From positions 4,030,001 through 4,094,000 of the forward strand of contig OY764266.1 in assembly GCA_963668365.1 (NCBI GenBank): DNA of 64,000 bases, read 5' to 3'. Below are positions 15,927-24,888 of the stretch, piece after piece (within the stretch, counting starts at the first letter, position 1; each line of letters begins with the position of its first letter). The position numbers and the translations under genes were made by a program. The notes under the pieces are model-generated. The model was not told where the DNA came from and searched no databases. It saw nothing but the letters and a program-made list of their open reading frames with translations. The stretch comes from VXNE01 sp963668365 (GTDB taxonomy: Bacteria; Pseudomonadota; Gammaproteobacteria; Pseudomonadales; Azotimanducaceae).

Positions 15927-17288
15927 TCAAAGCCGAATGAAGCCGAACTTGCCCGCGCGGTAGACACGGAGTTCGACGGCGCGCGCGTTCTGAATGCGCT
16001 GCCACAGGTCGACCAGGAAATAGATCCGCCGGCCGTTGGCGCCGTCGATGACGTCTCCGGAGCGAAGGCCCCGGACCCAGGCGGCCGAGTCGCGGTCGAC
16101 GTCGACCACGAGAACGCCGGCGCCGTTTTGCGGATCCCCGGCGGCGCGAAAGTCGGACAGGGTCGCACCGGCGAGGCGCGGATCGACGCGGTCGCCGTCA
16201 ACCTCGACGACCCGCTTGTCATCGACTTCCATGCGGAACTTCCGTGACTGTCCATCCCGCACCGCGCCCACGTCGACCGTGTCACCGACCATGATGATCG
16301 CCTCGGCGCTTTCGTAGTCAGCCACGGTGCCGATATTCCGCGCACCGATACGCGTCACCACATCGCCGGCTTCGATGCCTGCGATGTCACCGATACTGCC
16401 GGGTTCGATCTCCCGAACGAGGACGCCCTCGCCCGCCTTGACACCGAACACCGCGGCCTCCTCGGGATTCAGCGCGATGACGTCCAATCCAATGCGCGCG
16501 CGTCGTACCTCGCCATGCTCCACGAGTTGCATCATGATCGCCTGGACCAGGTCGCTCGGAATCGCGAAGCCGATGCCGAGGCTGCCGCGAGAACTCCCGG
16601 GCGAGACGATGGCGGTATTGATGCCGACCAGCCTGCCCGTCAAGTCCACCAGCGCGCCCCCGGAATTGCCCGGATTGATGGACGCGTCCGTCTGAATGAA
16701 GGCCTCGAAGCGTTCGATACCGAGACCCGTGCGCCCCAGCGCGCTGACGATTCCGGAAGTCACGGTTCGTTCGAGGCCGAACGGGTTGCCGATGGCGACG
16801 ACAAAGTCCCCAACGCGAACCGCGCTGGAGTTGGCGAACTCAAGCGCTGCCAACCCGTCGCCTTCGACCTGCAGCACCGCAAGGTCTACCTGGGGGTCGG
16901 AACCGACAAGCGTAGCCCGGACCCTTCGACCGTCCGCCAGGCCCACGACGATTTCGTCGGCGCGTTCGATGACGTGGTGGTTGGTGACGATATAGCCATT
17001 CTCCGCATCGACAATCACCCCCGAGCCCGTGCTCTGTTCGCGCCGAAAGGGACGTCGCTCTTCGGGTATGCCAAAGAACTCGTGCAGCGGACTCCTGATT
17101 CGCACCGACGTATAGATGGATATGTTGACAACGCCCCGAGTGGCCCGATCCAGCATTGGCGCCAGGCTCGGCACTTCCGCGCCACCCGATACCTGGGGCG
17201 GCAGCGCAGCTCCGCATGCGAAACCGAAGAGCAGGAGCGCAAGCGGCAGAAACAGTTTCATCCAATTGGTCCGGACACTTTCGAACAT
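15927..17288 (-). CDS. Do/DegQ-family periplasmic serine protease (first of two)
   Basis: A 453-residue trypsin-like HtrA protease with two PDZ domains, acting on misfolded envelope proteins. The N-terminal signal/anchor is WMKLFLPLALLLFGFACGAALP. The catalytic triad is seen as TNHHVIE (His), DLAVLQ (Asp) and INPGNSGG (Ser). PDZ1 contains GVLVREIEPGSIGDIAGIEAGDVV and PDZ2 ends with SAAWVRGLRSGDVI. The ATG at 17288 is chosen so that the signal begins within ten residues; upstream starts add a Cys/Arg-rich stretch. A second paralogue is at 44441. The nearby tRNA gene is on the same strand, 118 bp upstream. Confidence 0.92.
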   Translation of the reverse strand: MFESVRTNWMKLFLPLALLLFGFACGAALPPQVSGGAEVPSLAPMLDRATRGVVNISIYTSVRIRSPLHEFFGIPEERRPFRREQSTGSGVIVDAENGYIVTNHHVIERADEIVVGLADGRRVRATLVGSDPQVDLAVLQVEGDGLAALEFANSSAVRVGDFVVAIGNPFGLERTVTSGIVSALGRTGLGIERFEAFIQTDASINPGNSGGALVDLTGRLVGINTAIVSPGSSRGSLGIGFAIPSDLVQAIMMQLVEHGEVRRARIGLDVIALNPEEAAVFGVKAGEGVLVREIEPGSIGDIAGIEAGDVVTRIGARNIGTVADYESAEAIIMVGDTVDVGAVRDGQSRKFRMEVDDKRVVEVDGDRVDPRLAGATLSDFRAAGDPQNGAGVLVVDVDRDSAAWVRGLRSGDVIDGANGRRIYFLVDLWQRIQNARAVELRVYRAGKFGFIRL

Positions 17289-17405
17289 CACGGGTCCCAT
17301 CGTAGGCACTTGACAGCCGAGCATTCCCCGTTGGACCCGTGGATCGCATGGAAGTGCCCCACAGCCGGCGCCTTCGGACCGCCCCCGCTCGTCGTCCATG
17401 CGCTC

Positions 17406-17480
17406 TGGAGCGGGCGATGGGAGTCGAACCCACGTCTCCAGCTTGGGAAGCTGGGGTAATGACCGTTATACGACGCCCGC
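17406..17480 (-). tRNA. tRNA-Gly (anticodon CCC), CCA encoded
   Basis: On the minus strand the acceptor arm GCGGGCG (17474-17480) pairs with CGCCCGC (17410-17416), followed by T and an encoded CCA (17406-17408). The anticodon arm is CCAGC-TTCCCAA-GCTGG, giving anticodon CCC, which reads GGG. The T arm contains GGTTCGACTCC. It resembles the enterobacterial glyU tRNA over most of its length. Confidence 0.96.
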
Positions 17481-17508
17481 AGTCAAACGAACGTCGCCAA
17501 TCCTACCC

Positions 17509-18882
17509 CTACTTGTCATGCGTCTCGACCTTTTCGATCCGCTTCCGCACGGTTTCAGGTATGTGACGGGGTAACCGGGGCTGGTTCACGACCGGGGGCG
17601 GCGTCGCAACCGGCGCGGTGCGTGGCGGTGTCGCAACCCGTGGAGCGCGTGGCGGTGTCGCAACCCGCGGAGTGCGAGGCGGCGGCGTTACCGACGGCCT
17701 CCGTTGCGGTGGCCGGAAACGAGGCTCCGACGGTCTTTGGGCGACGGGCGGACGCACGGTCGGCATCGCCCGGCTTGGCGCCGTCGGCTGCGCTACCGGG
17801 CGTTCGGCACGCCGGCTCACGTCACGCGGCAGCCCCGGCGACCGCGGTCGCGCGGCGCCTTCCGAACTTCTCTTCGAGCGAACGAACGGCTTCGTGGACG
17901 CGGGAACTTCCAACCTTCTTTCCGTGCTGCGCCGCACCTTGTCCGGCGGACTGACCGTGTCTCGCGGCGTCGTACCCACAAGGAGCTGCGGGTTCGGGTC
18001 GGTCCGTGGATGCGGTCGACGCGGCCCGCCTTCCGAGCCTCTTCTGCGCCTCCGGTCCCGGTCGCCTTCCCGCCGGTCTCCCCGTCGGTCCGCCCGGCGT
18101 CCATCGCCATCATGGCGGCGTCGGTCATGGTCCCGCCCCCGGTGGGCTACCTTCCCCTGCTTTCCGTACCGGTGGCCTGAGTAGCGTTGGCGATGTTTGT
18201 GTCCGCTGTAATCGCGGTACACGACGATGGGATACACGCGCGTGATCCGGTTGTGGTAGTAGTAGCTGTCATAGATTCCGTAGTGACGGGGCGGATAGTA
18301 GGTGGTCGTCGGATACCGCGCGGGATACGAAGAAGGATGGACCGTGTCACCGGTTCGATAGACCCGCGTTACCCGCGCGGGCGCCTCTTCATACACCTCC
18401 TCCGATACGGGTTCGACCAGGGCAATCGACTCGCGCTCCTCCCGGCAAGCTTCGACCTGATCGCGAAACTCCCGCAGGAACGCGTTGCTGAATCCCGCCT
18501 GCCCGAGCCGGTGCGCGTCCTCATCCGCCAGCGGCTCGCAGACGTTCCTGTGACGGACGAACTGCATGATCGTCTCCTCCGAAAAACCGGCCTCCAGCAA
18601 GGTGATGAGCTGGTCGGCTTCGGAGGGTTCCTCCAGCGGCGCCGCGGCACGCTCCAGCATCAGCGAGACGACTTCATCAGGCACGTTCGCCTCGCCGAGC
18701 GCCAGCAAACCGTCCATGTCGATCATGAATCGCGCGTTGGTCACTTCTATCAGCCGCTCGACTTCCGACTCGTCGTAGCCGTTCCTGGTCAACTCGATCA
18801 CGTCGAACACGGACAGCGCCATCGCCGTCGGACCGCAGAAGGCAAGCGACAGGCTCAAAAGAATTGCGGATTCCCTTTTCAT
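17509..18882 (-). CDS. Secreted protein with Tyr-rich centre and Arg/Pro-rich C-terminal half, unknown function
   Basis: A 457-residue protein with a cleavable signal (ILLSLSLAFCGPTAMALS). Residues about 25-160 form an acidic, helical domain with two similar Leu/Glu-rich blocks (LIEVTNARFMID..., LITLLEAGFSEETIMQFV). A Tyr-rich segment follows (TTTYYPPRHYGIYDSYYYHN), then an Arg/Asp repeat region (RRGDRREGDRDRRRRRG). The C-terminus carries imperfect PRxPRVATPP repeats. No enzyme motif is visible. The basic, proline-rich second half could bind polyanions at the cell surface. I do not recognise the family. It is unusually low in complexity compared with its neighbours. Confidence 0.75.
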   Translation of the reverse strand: MKRESAILLSLSLAFCGPTAMALSVFDVIELTRNGYDESEVERLIEVTNARFMIDMDGLLALGEANVPDEVVSLMLERAAAPLEEPSEADQLITLLEAGFSEETIMQFVRHRNVCEPLADEDAHRLGQAGFSNAFLREFRDQVEACREERESIALVEPVSEEVYEEAPARVTRVYRTGDTVHPSSYPARYPTTTYYPPRHYGIYDSYYYHNRITRVYPIVVYRDYSGHKHRQRYSGHRYGKQGKVAHRGRDHDRRRHDGDGRRADRRGDRREGDRDRRRRRGSEGGPRRPHPRTDPNPQLLVGTTPRDTVSPPDKVRRSTERRLEVPASTKPFVRSKRSSEGAARPRSPGLPRDVSRRAERPVAQPTAPSRAMPTVRPPVAQRPSEPRFRPPQRRPSVTPPPRTPRVATPPRAPRVATPPRTAPVATPPPVVNQPRLPRHIPETVRKRIEKVETHDK

Positions 18883-19312
18883 CTCGCTTCATCCCCCGGT
18901 AAGCACGTCAATGGCCCACAGTATAGGCCTGCGGATCGCGAATGCATCGCACTATACGGCGACCAAGACGCTTAAAATCAATGACTTACACCGCTTACCT
19001 GTACGCCCGATAAATCCGGTGCGAAGTTCTTGGCGGTTGTCCGGCGAAGCGCCTGTCGCTGCCTGTGCGGGGGGCACCGAAGTGCAGCACCAAGCAGCAT
19101 GCGCGACGTTGGCCCCGTTGCCATCGCGGCCATCGCCAACCCGGCAAACGGGAACGTCAGACGCGTGCACCGAATGATAAGTCGGAACAGTCCTCGAACA
19201 CCGGGCAATGCGACGCCGCGCGGGAACGGAGCCGCGAACCATGACGCGGGAGGTCCGACAGTCGGCATCACCGTAGCCGCCCACCCTGACTGAAGGTCGG
19301 CGCGGCGTCCCG
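18883..19312. other. Intergenic region, no gene recognised
   Basis: The 430 bp between the secreted-protein start and the coxM stop. The part nearest the secreted-protein gene is relatively A+T-rich and includes minus-strand TATACT and TATAGT boxes that could serve its promoter. The rest encodes only Arg/Cys-rich translations without homology I recognise. Confidence 0.45.
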
Positions 19313-20107
19313 TCAGGCCAATTGCGCCACCGCCCGCCTCGCCATCACGACGACGAGATGGGCTCGATATTCCGCCGAGGCGTGCAGGTCGGAGTTGAAG
19401 CTGCCGCTCGGGACCGAGACCCCGTCCAGCGCAGCGACAGACAGGCCATCCACCAGCGCCGCTTCGAGTTCCGCGGAGCGGAACGCGCATGGCCCGGCGC
19501 CGGTGACGCCGACGCGCACGGCGCCGTCCACCTCCGCCGCCATCACGCCGACGATGGCGTAGCGCGAGGCCGGGTTCGGGAACTTCGCGTATGCCGCCCG
19601 GGCCGGGATGGGAAACTCCACGGAAGTGATGATCTCGCCCTCTTCGAGGGCCGTTTCGAACAGGTCCCTGAAGAAGTCGTCGCCGGCTATGGAGCGCCGG
19701 TTCGTATGCACGGTGGCGCCCAGGGCCACCACGGCCGCGGGATAGTCCGCCGCCGGGTCGCTGTTGGCGACCGAGCCGCCGATGGTGCCCCGGTTACGCA
19801 CATGCGCGTCGCCGATTCCCTCCGCCAGGTCCGAAAGGGCGGCAATGGCATTGCGCACTTCGCCGGAAGCCGCGACGTCGGCATGGGTCGTGAGAGCGCC
19901 GATGCGTACCGTCGCGCCGACATCGATGCCGCCGAGGTCGTCGTCGAGTCCGCCGACATCGATCACATCCGACGGCGCGGCGAGACGTTGCTTCAACGTG
20001 GGAATCAGCGTCATGCCGCCAGCGAGATAGACGCCGTCGGCGGCGTTGGCCTGGAGGTCCGCCGCCTGCTCGACGCTGGAGGCCTTGCGGTAGTTGAACT
20101 GGTACAT
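19313..20107 (-). CDS. Molybdenum hydroxylase, FAD-binding medium subunit (CoxM-like)
   Basis: The 264-residue FAD subunit of a xanthine dehydrogenase/CO dehydrogenase-type enzyme, which passes electrons from the iron-sulfur subunit to the respiratory chain. The N-terminus is MYQFNYRKASSVEQA. FAD-binding motifs are AGGMTLIPTLKQRLA and NRGTIGGSVANSDPAADYP. The C-terminal domain contains FAIVGV-type sequence and GVTGAGPCAFR. It is the last gene of the G-S-L-M run, 12 bp downstream of the large subunit, and closes the operon. Confidence 0.93.
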   Translation of the reverse strand: MYQFNYRKASSVEQAADLQANAADGVYLAGGMTLIPTLKQRLAAPSDVIDVGGLDDDLGGIDVGATVRIGALTTHADVAASGEVRNAIAALSDLAEGIGDAHVRNRGTIGGSVANSDPAADYPAAVVALGATVHTNRRSIAGDDFFRDLFETALEEGEIITSVEFPIPARAAYAKFPNPASRYAIVGVMAAEVDGAVRVGVTGAGPCAFRSAELEAALVDGLSVAALDGVSVPSGSFNSDLHASAEYRAHLVVVMARRAVAQLA

Positions 20108-20119
20108 CGAGTCTTCCTC

Positions 20120-22474
20120 CTACGCGGCGCTGCCCAACGCCTTCCAAATGGTTTCCGGCGTTGCCGGCATCGCCAGGCTTTTCACTCCGAGCGCGTCGGT
20201 GACGGCGTTCATCACCGCCGCCGTGGCGCCGATCGCGCCCGCTTCGCCGCAACCCTTTACGCCCAGGGGATTGTGCGTGCACGGCGTCACGGTGGTGTCT
20301 ACCGTGAAGCTCGGCACATCGTCCGCCCGCGGCATGCAGTAGTCCATGTACGAACCGGTCACAAGCTGACCGGCCTCGTCATAGACGCCGTGTTCCAGCA
20401 ATGCCTGGCCGATGCCCTGGCACAGGCCGCCGTGGACCTGTCCTTCGACGATCATCGGATTGATGATGTGGCCGAAATCGTCCACCGCGACGAATGCCAC
20501 GATCGTCGGGACGCCCGTCTCGCCGTCGATCTCCACCTCGCAGATGTGGGTGCCGGCGGGATAGGTGAAGTTGCCCGGATCGTAGAACGCCTTTTCGGAG
20601 AGGCCAGGCTCCAGTTCATCCAGCGGAAAGTTCGCCGGAACGTAGGAAGCAAAGGCCACCTCCGCGAAAGTCATCGAGCGGTTCGACTCGCGTTCCGAGA
20701 ACACGCCGTCCTCGAAGTCGATATCGTCGTCGGTGGTTTCGAAGGTGTGGGCGACGATCTTCTTGCCCTTGGCCACGATCTTCTCCGTCGCCCTGGTCAG
20801 CGCCGAGCCGCCCACCGCGATCGAGCGCGAGCCGTAGGTGCCGAGGCCGTAGTCGGAACGTCCCGTGTCGCCGTGCACCACTTCCACGTCGTCGATCGGA
20901 ATCCCGAGCTGGTCCGACACGACCTGGGCGAAGGTGGTCTCGTGTCCCTGGCCGTGACTGTGTGAACCGGTAATGACCGTGACGGAACCGGTGACGTTGA
21001 CCCGCACCTCCGCGCTTTCGAACAGGCCCACGCCCGCTCCCAGCGACAGGGCCACCTGGGAAGGCGCGAGGCCGCATGCCTCGATATAGCTCGAAAAGCC
21101 GATGCCCCTCCTGTTGCCGTTCGCTTCCGACGCGGCGCGCCGGGCGGCAAAACCCTGGTAGTCGGCGTGCTGCAGGGCCTTGTCGAGGCTCGCCTCGTAG
21201 TCGCCCGTATCGTAAGTCAGGGCCACCGGGGTCTCGTAGGGAAAGTCGCCGGGCTGGATGAAGTTCCTGCGGCGAATCTCCGCCGGATCCATGGAAAGCT
21301 CGCGCGCCGCGGTTTCCACCAACCGTTCGACCACATAGGTCGCCTCGGGCCGTCCCGCGCCGCGATAGGCGTCTACCGGCGCGGTGTTGGTGAAGATGGC
21401 GCGCACTTCGACATGGATCGCCGGCGTCTTGTATTGGCCGGCCATCAACGTGCCGTAAAGGTAGGTCGGCACACTCGATGCGAAGGTCGAGAGATAGGCC
21501 CCCATGTTGGCGATGGTGTTGACCCGCAGGCCAAGGAACGTGCCGTCAGCCGACAGGGCCAGTTCGGCCTTCGTGACGTGGTCCCTGCCATGCGCGTCGG
21601 CCAGGAACGACTCGGAACGCTCCGCGCGCCACTTGACGGGTCGCCGCAGCTTGCCCGCCGCCCATATCACCGCGGTTTCCTCCGCGTAGACGAAGATCTT
21701 GGAGCCGAAACCGCCGCCGACATCGGGCGATACGACCCGCAGCCTGGACTCCGGCGCCACCTGCACGAAAGCGGCCAGCACGAGGCGCTCAAGGTGGGGG
21801 TTCTGGGAAGTCGTGTAGAGCGTGTGGACGCCGGATGCCGCATCGTAGTCGCCGACGGCGGCGCGGGGTTCCATGGCGTTGGGGATCAGGCGGTTGTTGA
21901 CGATGTCCAGGGATGCGACGTGGTCGGCCGCGGCGAAGGCCGCGTCGGTGGCGGCCCTGTCTCCGAGTTCCCAGTCGTAGCACTGGTTGTTGGGGACCGA
22001 TTCGTGAATCTGGTCCGCCTGGTCCGCGGTGGCCACCTCCACCACCGCCGGCAGTTCATCGAAATCCGTGGCCACCGCCTCCGCGCCGTCGCGCGCCGCC
22101 TGCAGCGTATCGGCGATGACGACGCCGTAGGGTTCGCCGACGTAGTTCACGCGGTCCACCGCGAGCGGCGGATGGGGCGGCTGGATCATGTCCGAGCCGT
22201 CTTTCGACTTCACCAGCCAGCCGCAAGGCAGGTCGCCGATACCGTCCGCCGCAAGATCCGCGCCGGTGTACACGGCCGCAACGCCGGGAACCCGCAAGGC
22301 GGCGGCCGCGTCGATGCCGCCTATGGTTGCGCGCGCATGCGGCGAGCGGAGGAATACCGCGTACGCCTGGCCCGCCTGATCGATGTCGTCCGTATAGCGA
22401 CCGGCGCCGGTGATGAAACGCGCATCTTCCTTGCGCCTGACGGCTGCGCCGATGCCTGTCCGTGTGTCAGCCAT
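20120..22474 (-). CDS. Molybdenum hydroxylase large subunit, form II CoxL-like
   Basis: A 784-residue molybdopterin-cytosine-dinucleotide-binding catalytic subunit. The active-site loop near residue 370 reads AYRGAGR. This is the form II signature, not AYRCSFR of bona fide CO dehydrogenase, so the substrate may be an aldehyde or another compound rather than CO. Other family features are GGGFGSKIFVYAEE, the cofactor-binding THSHGQGHETTFAQ-like region (SHSHGQGHETTF), and the C-terminal glutamate segment GVKGCGEAGAIGATAAV. It sits 24 bp after coxS and 12 bp before coxM on the same strand. Confidence 0.92.
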   Translation of the reverse strand: MADTRTGIGAAVRRKEDARFITGAGRYTDDIDQAGQAYAVFLRSPHARATIGGIDAAAALRVPGVAAVYTGADLAADGIGDLPCGWLVKSKDGSDMIQPPHPPLAVDRVNYVGEPYGVVIADTLQAARDGAEAVATDFDELPAVVEVATADQADQIHESVPNNQCYDWELGDRAATDAAFAAADHVASLDIVNNRLIPNAMEPRAAVGDYDAASGVHTLYTTSQNPHLERLVLAAFVQVAPESRLRVVSPDVGGGFGSKIFVYAEETAVIWAAGKLRRPVKWRAERSESFLADAHGRDHVTKAELALSADGTFLGLRVNTIANMGAYLSTFASSVPTYLYGTLMAGQYKTPAIHVEVRAIFTNTAPVDAYRGAGRPEATYVVERLVETAARELSMDPAEIRRRNFIQPGDFPYETPVALTYDTGDYEASLDKALQHADYQGFAARRAASEANGNRRGIGFSSYIEACGLAPSQVALSLGAGVGLFESAEVRVNVTGSVTVITGSHSHGQGHETTFAQVVSDQLGIPIDDVEVVHGDTGRSDYGLGTYGSRSIAVGGSALTRATEKIVAKGKKIVAHTFETTDDDIDFEDGVFSERESNRSMTFAEVAFASYVPANFPLDELEPGLSEKAFYDPGNFTYPAGTHICEVEIDGETGVPTIVAFVAVDDFGHIINPMIVEGQVHGGLCQGIGQALLEHGVYDEAGQLVTGSYMDYCMPRADDVPSFTVDTTVTPCTHNPLGVKGCGEAGAIGATAAVMNAVTDALGVKSLAMPATPETIWKALGSAA

Positions 22475-22498
22475 GCTCGTCTCCTTCCTTGCTCCCGG

Positions 22499-22957
22499 CT
22501 ACATGTTGTCGCGCGCAGCGAGCACCGCGCGGACGATGTTGTGATATCCCGTGCAACGGCAAAGGTTGCCTTCGAGCCCGTCGCGCACCGCCTGTTCGTC
22601 GAGATTCCCGTTGCTCCGAACGAGGTCGATGGCAGCCATGATCATGCCGGGGGTACAGAACCCGCACTGCAGGGCGTGACATTCGCGAAACGCCTCCTGC
22701 ATCGGATGCAGTTCGTCCGCCGTGCCGATGCCCTCGATCGTCGTCACATCGGTACCGTCCGCCTGTCCCGCGAGAACCGTGCACGACTTCACCGCGCGCC
22801 CTTCCATGTGCACCACGCAGGCGCCGCACTGGCTCGTATCGCAGCCGACGTGCGTGCCGGTGAGGCCGAGGCGTTCGCGAAGCACCTCAACCAGCAACGC
22901 GTTGTCCGGCACATCCAGAGTGTGCGAGGTGCCGTTGACCGATAACGTAACTTCCAT
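22499..22957 (-). CDS. Molybdenum hydroxylase 2Fe-2S small subunit (CoxS-like)
   Basis: The 152-residue subunit carries two [2Fe-2S] clusters between the molybdenum site and FAD. The plant-type ferredoxin cluster is bound by C39, C44 and C47 (GCDTSQCGAC) and C59. The second cluster is bound by CGFC and CRC (QCGFCTPGM, then NLCRCTGYHNI). Length and motif order are typical. The start lies 15 bp after the CoxG-like gene, with a purine-rich GGAGGAAATT leader. Confidence 0.95.
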   Translation of the reverse strand: MEVTLSVNGTSHTLDVPDNALLVEVLRERLGLTGTHVGCDTSQCGACVVHMEGRAVKSCTVLAGQADGTDVTTIEGIGTADELHPMQEAFRECHALQCGFCTPGMIMAAIDLVRSNGNLDEQAVRDGLEGNLCRCTGYHNIVRAVLAARDNM

Positions 22958-22972
22958 GTGAATTTCCTCCGC

Positions 22973-23545
22973 CTACAAAAGAAATAGCGCCGCAACGAAC
23001 AATAGCGCCAATCCCACCCCCCATGCCAGACGCTTCCGCCGATCGTCGCCCGAATCGGCGGGAGCACTGTCCACGGTCGCCTGCTTCGCGTCAGCCTCGG
23101 CAGGATCCGCGCCGACGATCCCGGCGAACGTCTCGAAGAAGCCGTCCGCGGTTTTCCGCGCCGCGGCGTCGATGAGCCGCTGTCCGATCTGGGCAAGCTT
23201 GCCGCCGACGGTGCCGGCGGCCGCATATCGAAGCAGGGTGCCCTGTTCGGTTTCCGACAGGGTCACGGAGGCCGTGCCCCTGCCGAAGCCCGCCGGGCCG
23301 CTATTGACGGCGAGCTCGAGGCCGTAGCTCTCGGGCGCCTTGACGTCGACCAGGGAAACCGTGCCCCTGAACGTCGCGCTCACGGGTCCGACCTTCGCCT
23401 TGACTTCGGTGGCGTAACGATTGTCCTCGATCCGGTCGAATCGCTGGCAGCCCTGGATGCATTGGCGCAGGACTGCCGGATCGTTGAGCGCGTCCCACAC
23501 GCGCTCGCGCGGCGCCTGGATCAAGTATTCGCCCGACTGCTCCAA
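22973..23545 (-). CDS. CoxG-like SRPBCC protein with C-terminal membrane anchor
   Basis: CoxG proteins recruit CO dehydrogenase-type enzymes to the membrane or bind lipid-like electron carriers. The 190-residue product starts LEQSGEYLIQAPRERVWDALNDP, the family N-terminus. It contains QCIQGCQRF and VGPVSATFRGTVSL. After an acidic/Ala linker it ends in a basic patch and one membrane helix (AWGVGLALLFVAALFLL). The TTG at 23545, preceded by GGGGA, is chosen because it places the conserved Gly-Glu-Tyr at residue 5; an upstream GTG at 23578 or ATG at 23608 would add unrelated residues. It is the first gene of the G-S-L-M operon. Confidence 0.85.
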   Translation of the reverse strand: MEQSGEYLIQAPRERVWDALNDPAVLRQCIQGCQRFDRIEDNRYATEVKAKVGPVSATFRGTVSLVDVKAPESYGLELAVNSGPAGFGRGTASVTLSETEQGTLLRYAAAGTVGGKLAQIGQRLIDAAARKTADGFFETFAGIVGADPAEADAKQATVDSAPADSGDDRRKRLAWGVGLALLFVAALFLL

Positions 23546-23670
23546 ACCCGGTATTCCCCACAGATTTCCCGCCCGCACGAATGTCGCATGAATGCAGACA
23601 TCCGGCAATACGCTTACGCTTCGCCCTCAAGCCTCCTCGCGGCCGTCGCCCATGCAACCATTGCCGCCGG

Positions 23671-24831
23671 TCACGGTCGCTCCCCGGCGGCGTTTATTCC
23701 GCGGCGGCCATCGCATTGAACCAGGTCGAGTTCGTCGTCACCGGCATGGCGTTTCGGATGCAACGCCTCAAGCGCGGCGGTTCTCCGGGCCGGGGCGAGA
23801 CCGGCGAGCGCATCGACCGCTTCCAGGAACGCCGCCCAGTCACCTTCCCGCCGGTACAACGCGGCGAACGCAGGATATGCGTCCGAGTAGGCGCCGAGCG
23901 CCGCCAGGTAGGCGTTGTTGACCGTTTCCACCAGCCCGTCGAAAACGCCGCCGCCCAGCAATGTCCTGTGCTGCCGATAGCAACGCCGGAGTGTTTCGAG
24001 CACCAGGGCCTTGTCCCGGTAGCGCCTTTCGTCATCGCCTTCCCGATAGACCGATTCCAGTTCCGCCCTGGTCGCCAGGAGCAATGCCCGCAGGCGCCGC
24101 CACCCCTCGCGCGAGGCGAGGTGTCGGTCGAACTCCGCTTCGCGGCCGGCATGCCGGAACCATAGGCGCGCGCCGGTTTCCCCGGCGAACTGTGCGAACG
24201 ACTCGTTGAAGACCGCATCGTCCCTGACCCAGATCCGCCGGTGGGAAATCTCGTGCAGCAGGAGTTCGGCCAGGCGAGGTTCGGACCATTCGATGAACGT
24301 GCTCAACAGCGGATCGTCGAACCAGCCCAGGGTGGAGTACGCCGAAACGCCGGCGACGTAGGTTTCGTAGCCGCGGCGCCGAAACCCGGCTTCCGCCCCC
24401 AGGGCGGCGTTCCGGTCGAAGTACCCGCGATATGGCACACAGCCGACAAACGGATAGCACCAGCGATGGCCATCGACGGACAGCGGCGCCGCCGCGAACA
24501 GATTCCAGACGACGAACGGCCGGTCAATCGCCGCGTAGCGCCGATAAGTATTTCCGGTATCGAGCCCGAGTTCCGACCGGGCGAACTCCACAATGCGGCG
24601 CGCCACCAGGAGACGGTCCCGGAGCGCCGGCCCCGTATCGGGATGGGAGATGACCGACTCGACGGGGCGGCTCGTCCGCATGACTTCAAGCTGTCCGGCG
24701 GCCGCCTGCGCGTAGTACCGCAACGCCGCGCAGCCGCCCAACAACCAGAGGGTTGCGAACAGCGCACCGGTCCGCCATAGGCGGGGCCGCGCCAGTGAAG
24801 CTGTGTCAATGGGTTCGCCAGGAGCTTGCAT
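23671..24831 (-). CDS. Putative zinc-dependent aminopeptidase lipoprotein
   Basis: A 386-residue lipoprotein of the predicted aminopeptidase family represented by Pfam Aminopep (COG4324-type). The signal ends in the lipobox LLGGC followed by AALRYYAQAAAGQLEV. The metal site is LLLHEISHRRIWV (HExxH) with a downstream NESFAQFAGE glutamate. Conserved CYPFVGCVPYRGYF and AGVSAYSTLGWFDDPLL segments precede it. An ATG at 24867 could also start the gene; the 24831 ATG shortens the pre-lipobox segment. The last 15 residues read into an atypical tail. The start is 58 bp from a MITE-like element that fills most of the gap to bioB. Confidence 0.85.
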   Translation of the reverse strand: MQAPGEPIDTASLARPRLWRTGALFATLWLLGGCAALRYYAQAAAGQLEVMRTSRPVESVISHPDTGPALRDRLLVARRIVEFARSELGLDTGNTYRRYAAIDRPFVVWNLFAAAPLSVDGHRWCYPFVGCVPYRGYFDRNAALGAEAGFRRRGYETYVAGVSAYSTLGWFDDPLLSTFIEWSEPRLAELLLHEISHRRIWVRDDAVFNESFAQFAGETGARLWFRHAGREAEFDRHLASREGWRRLRALLLATRAELESVYREGDDERRYRDKALVLETLRRCYRQHRTLLGGGVFDGLVETVNNAYLAALGAYSDAYPAFAALYRREGDWAAFLEAVDALAGLAPARRTAALEALHPKRHAGDDELDLVQCDGRRGINAAGERP

Positions 24832-24888
24832 GGCATCGTCGAGAGGATCGCTGTCGCCGCTGATCATGTTAGCGTGCGCCCGACAAAC

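Noticed and set aside
19322..20965. 547-codon plus-strand frame opposite coxM/coxL
   Set aside because: Shadow of two clear molybdenum hydroxylase genes.
20120..22474. Bona fide (form I) CO dehydrogenase
   Set aside because: The active-site loop is AYRGAGR, not AYRCSFR.
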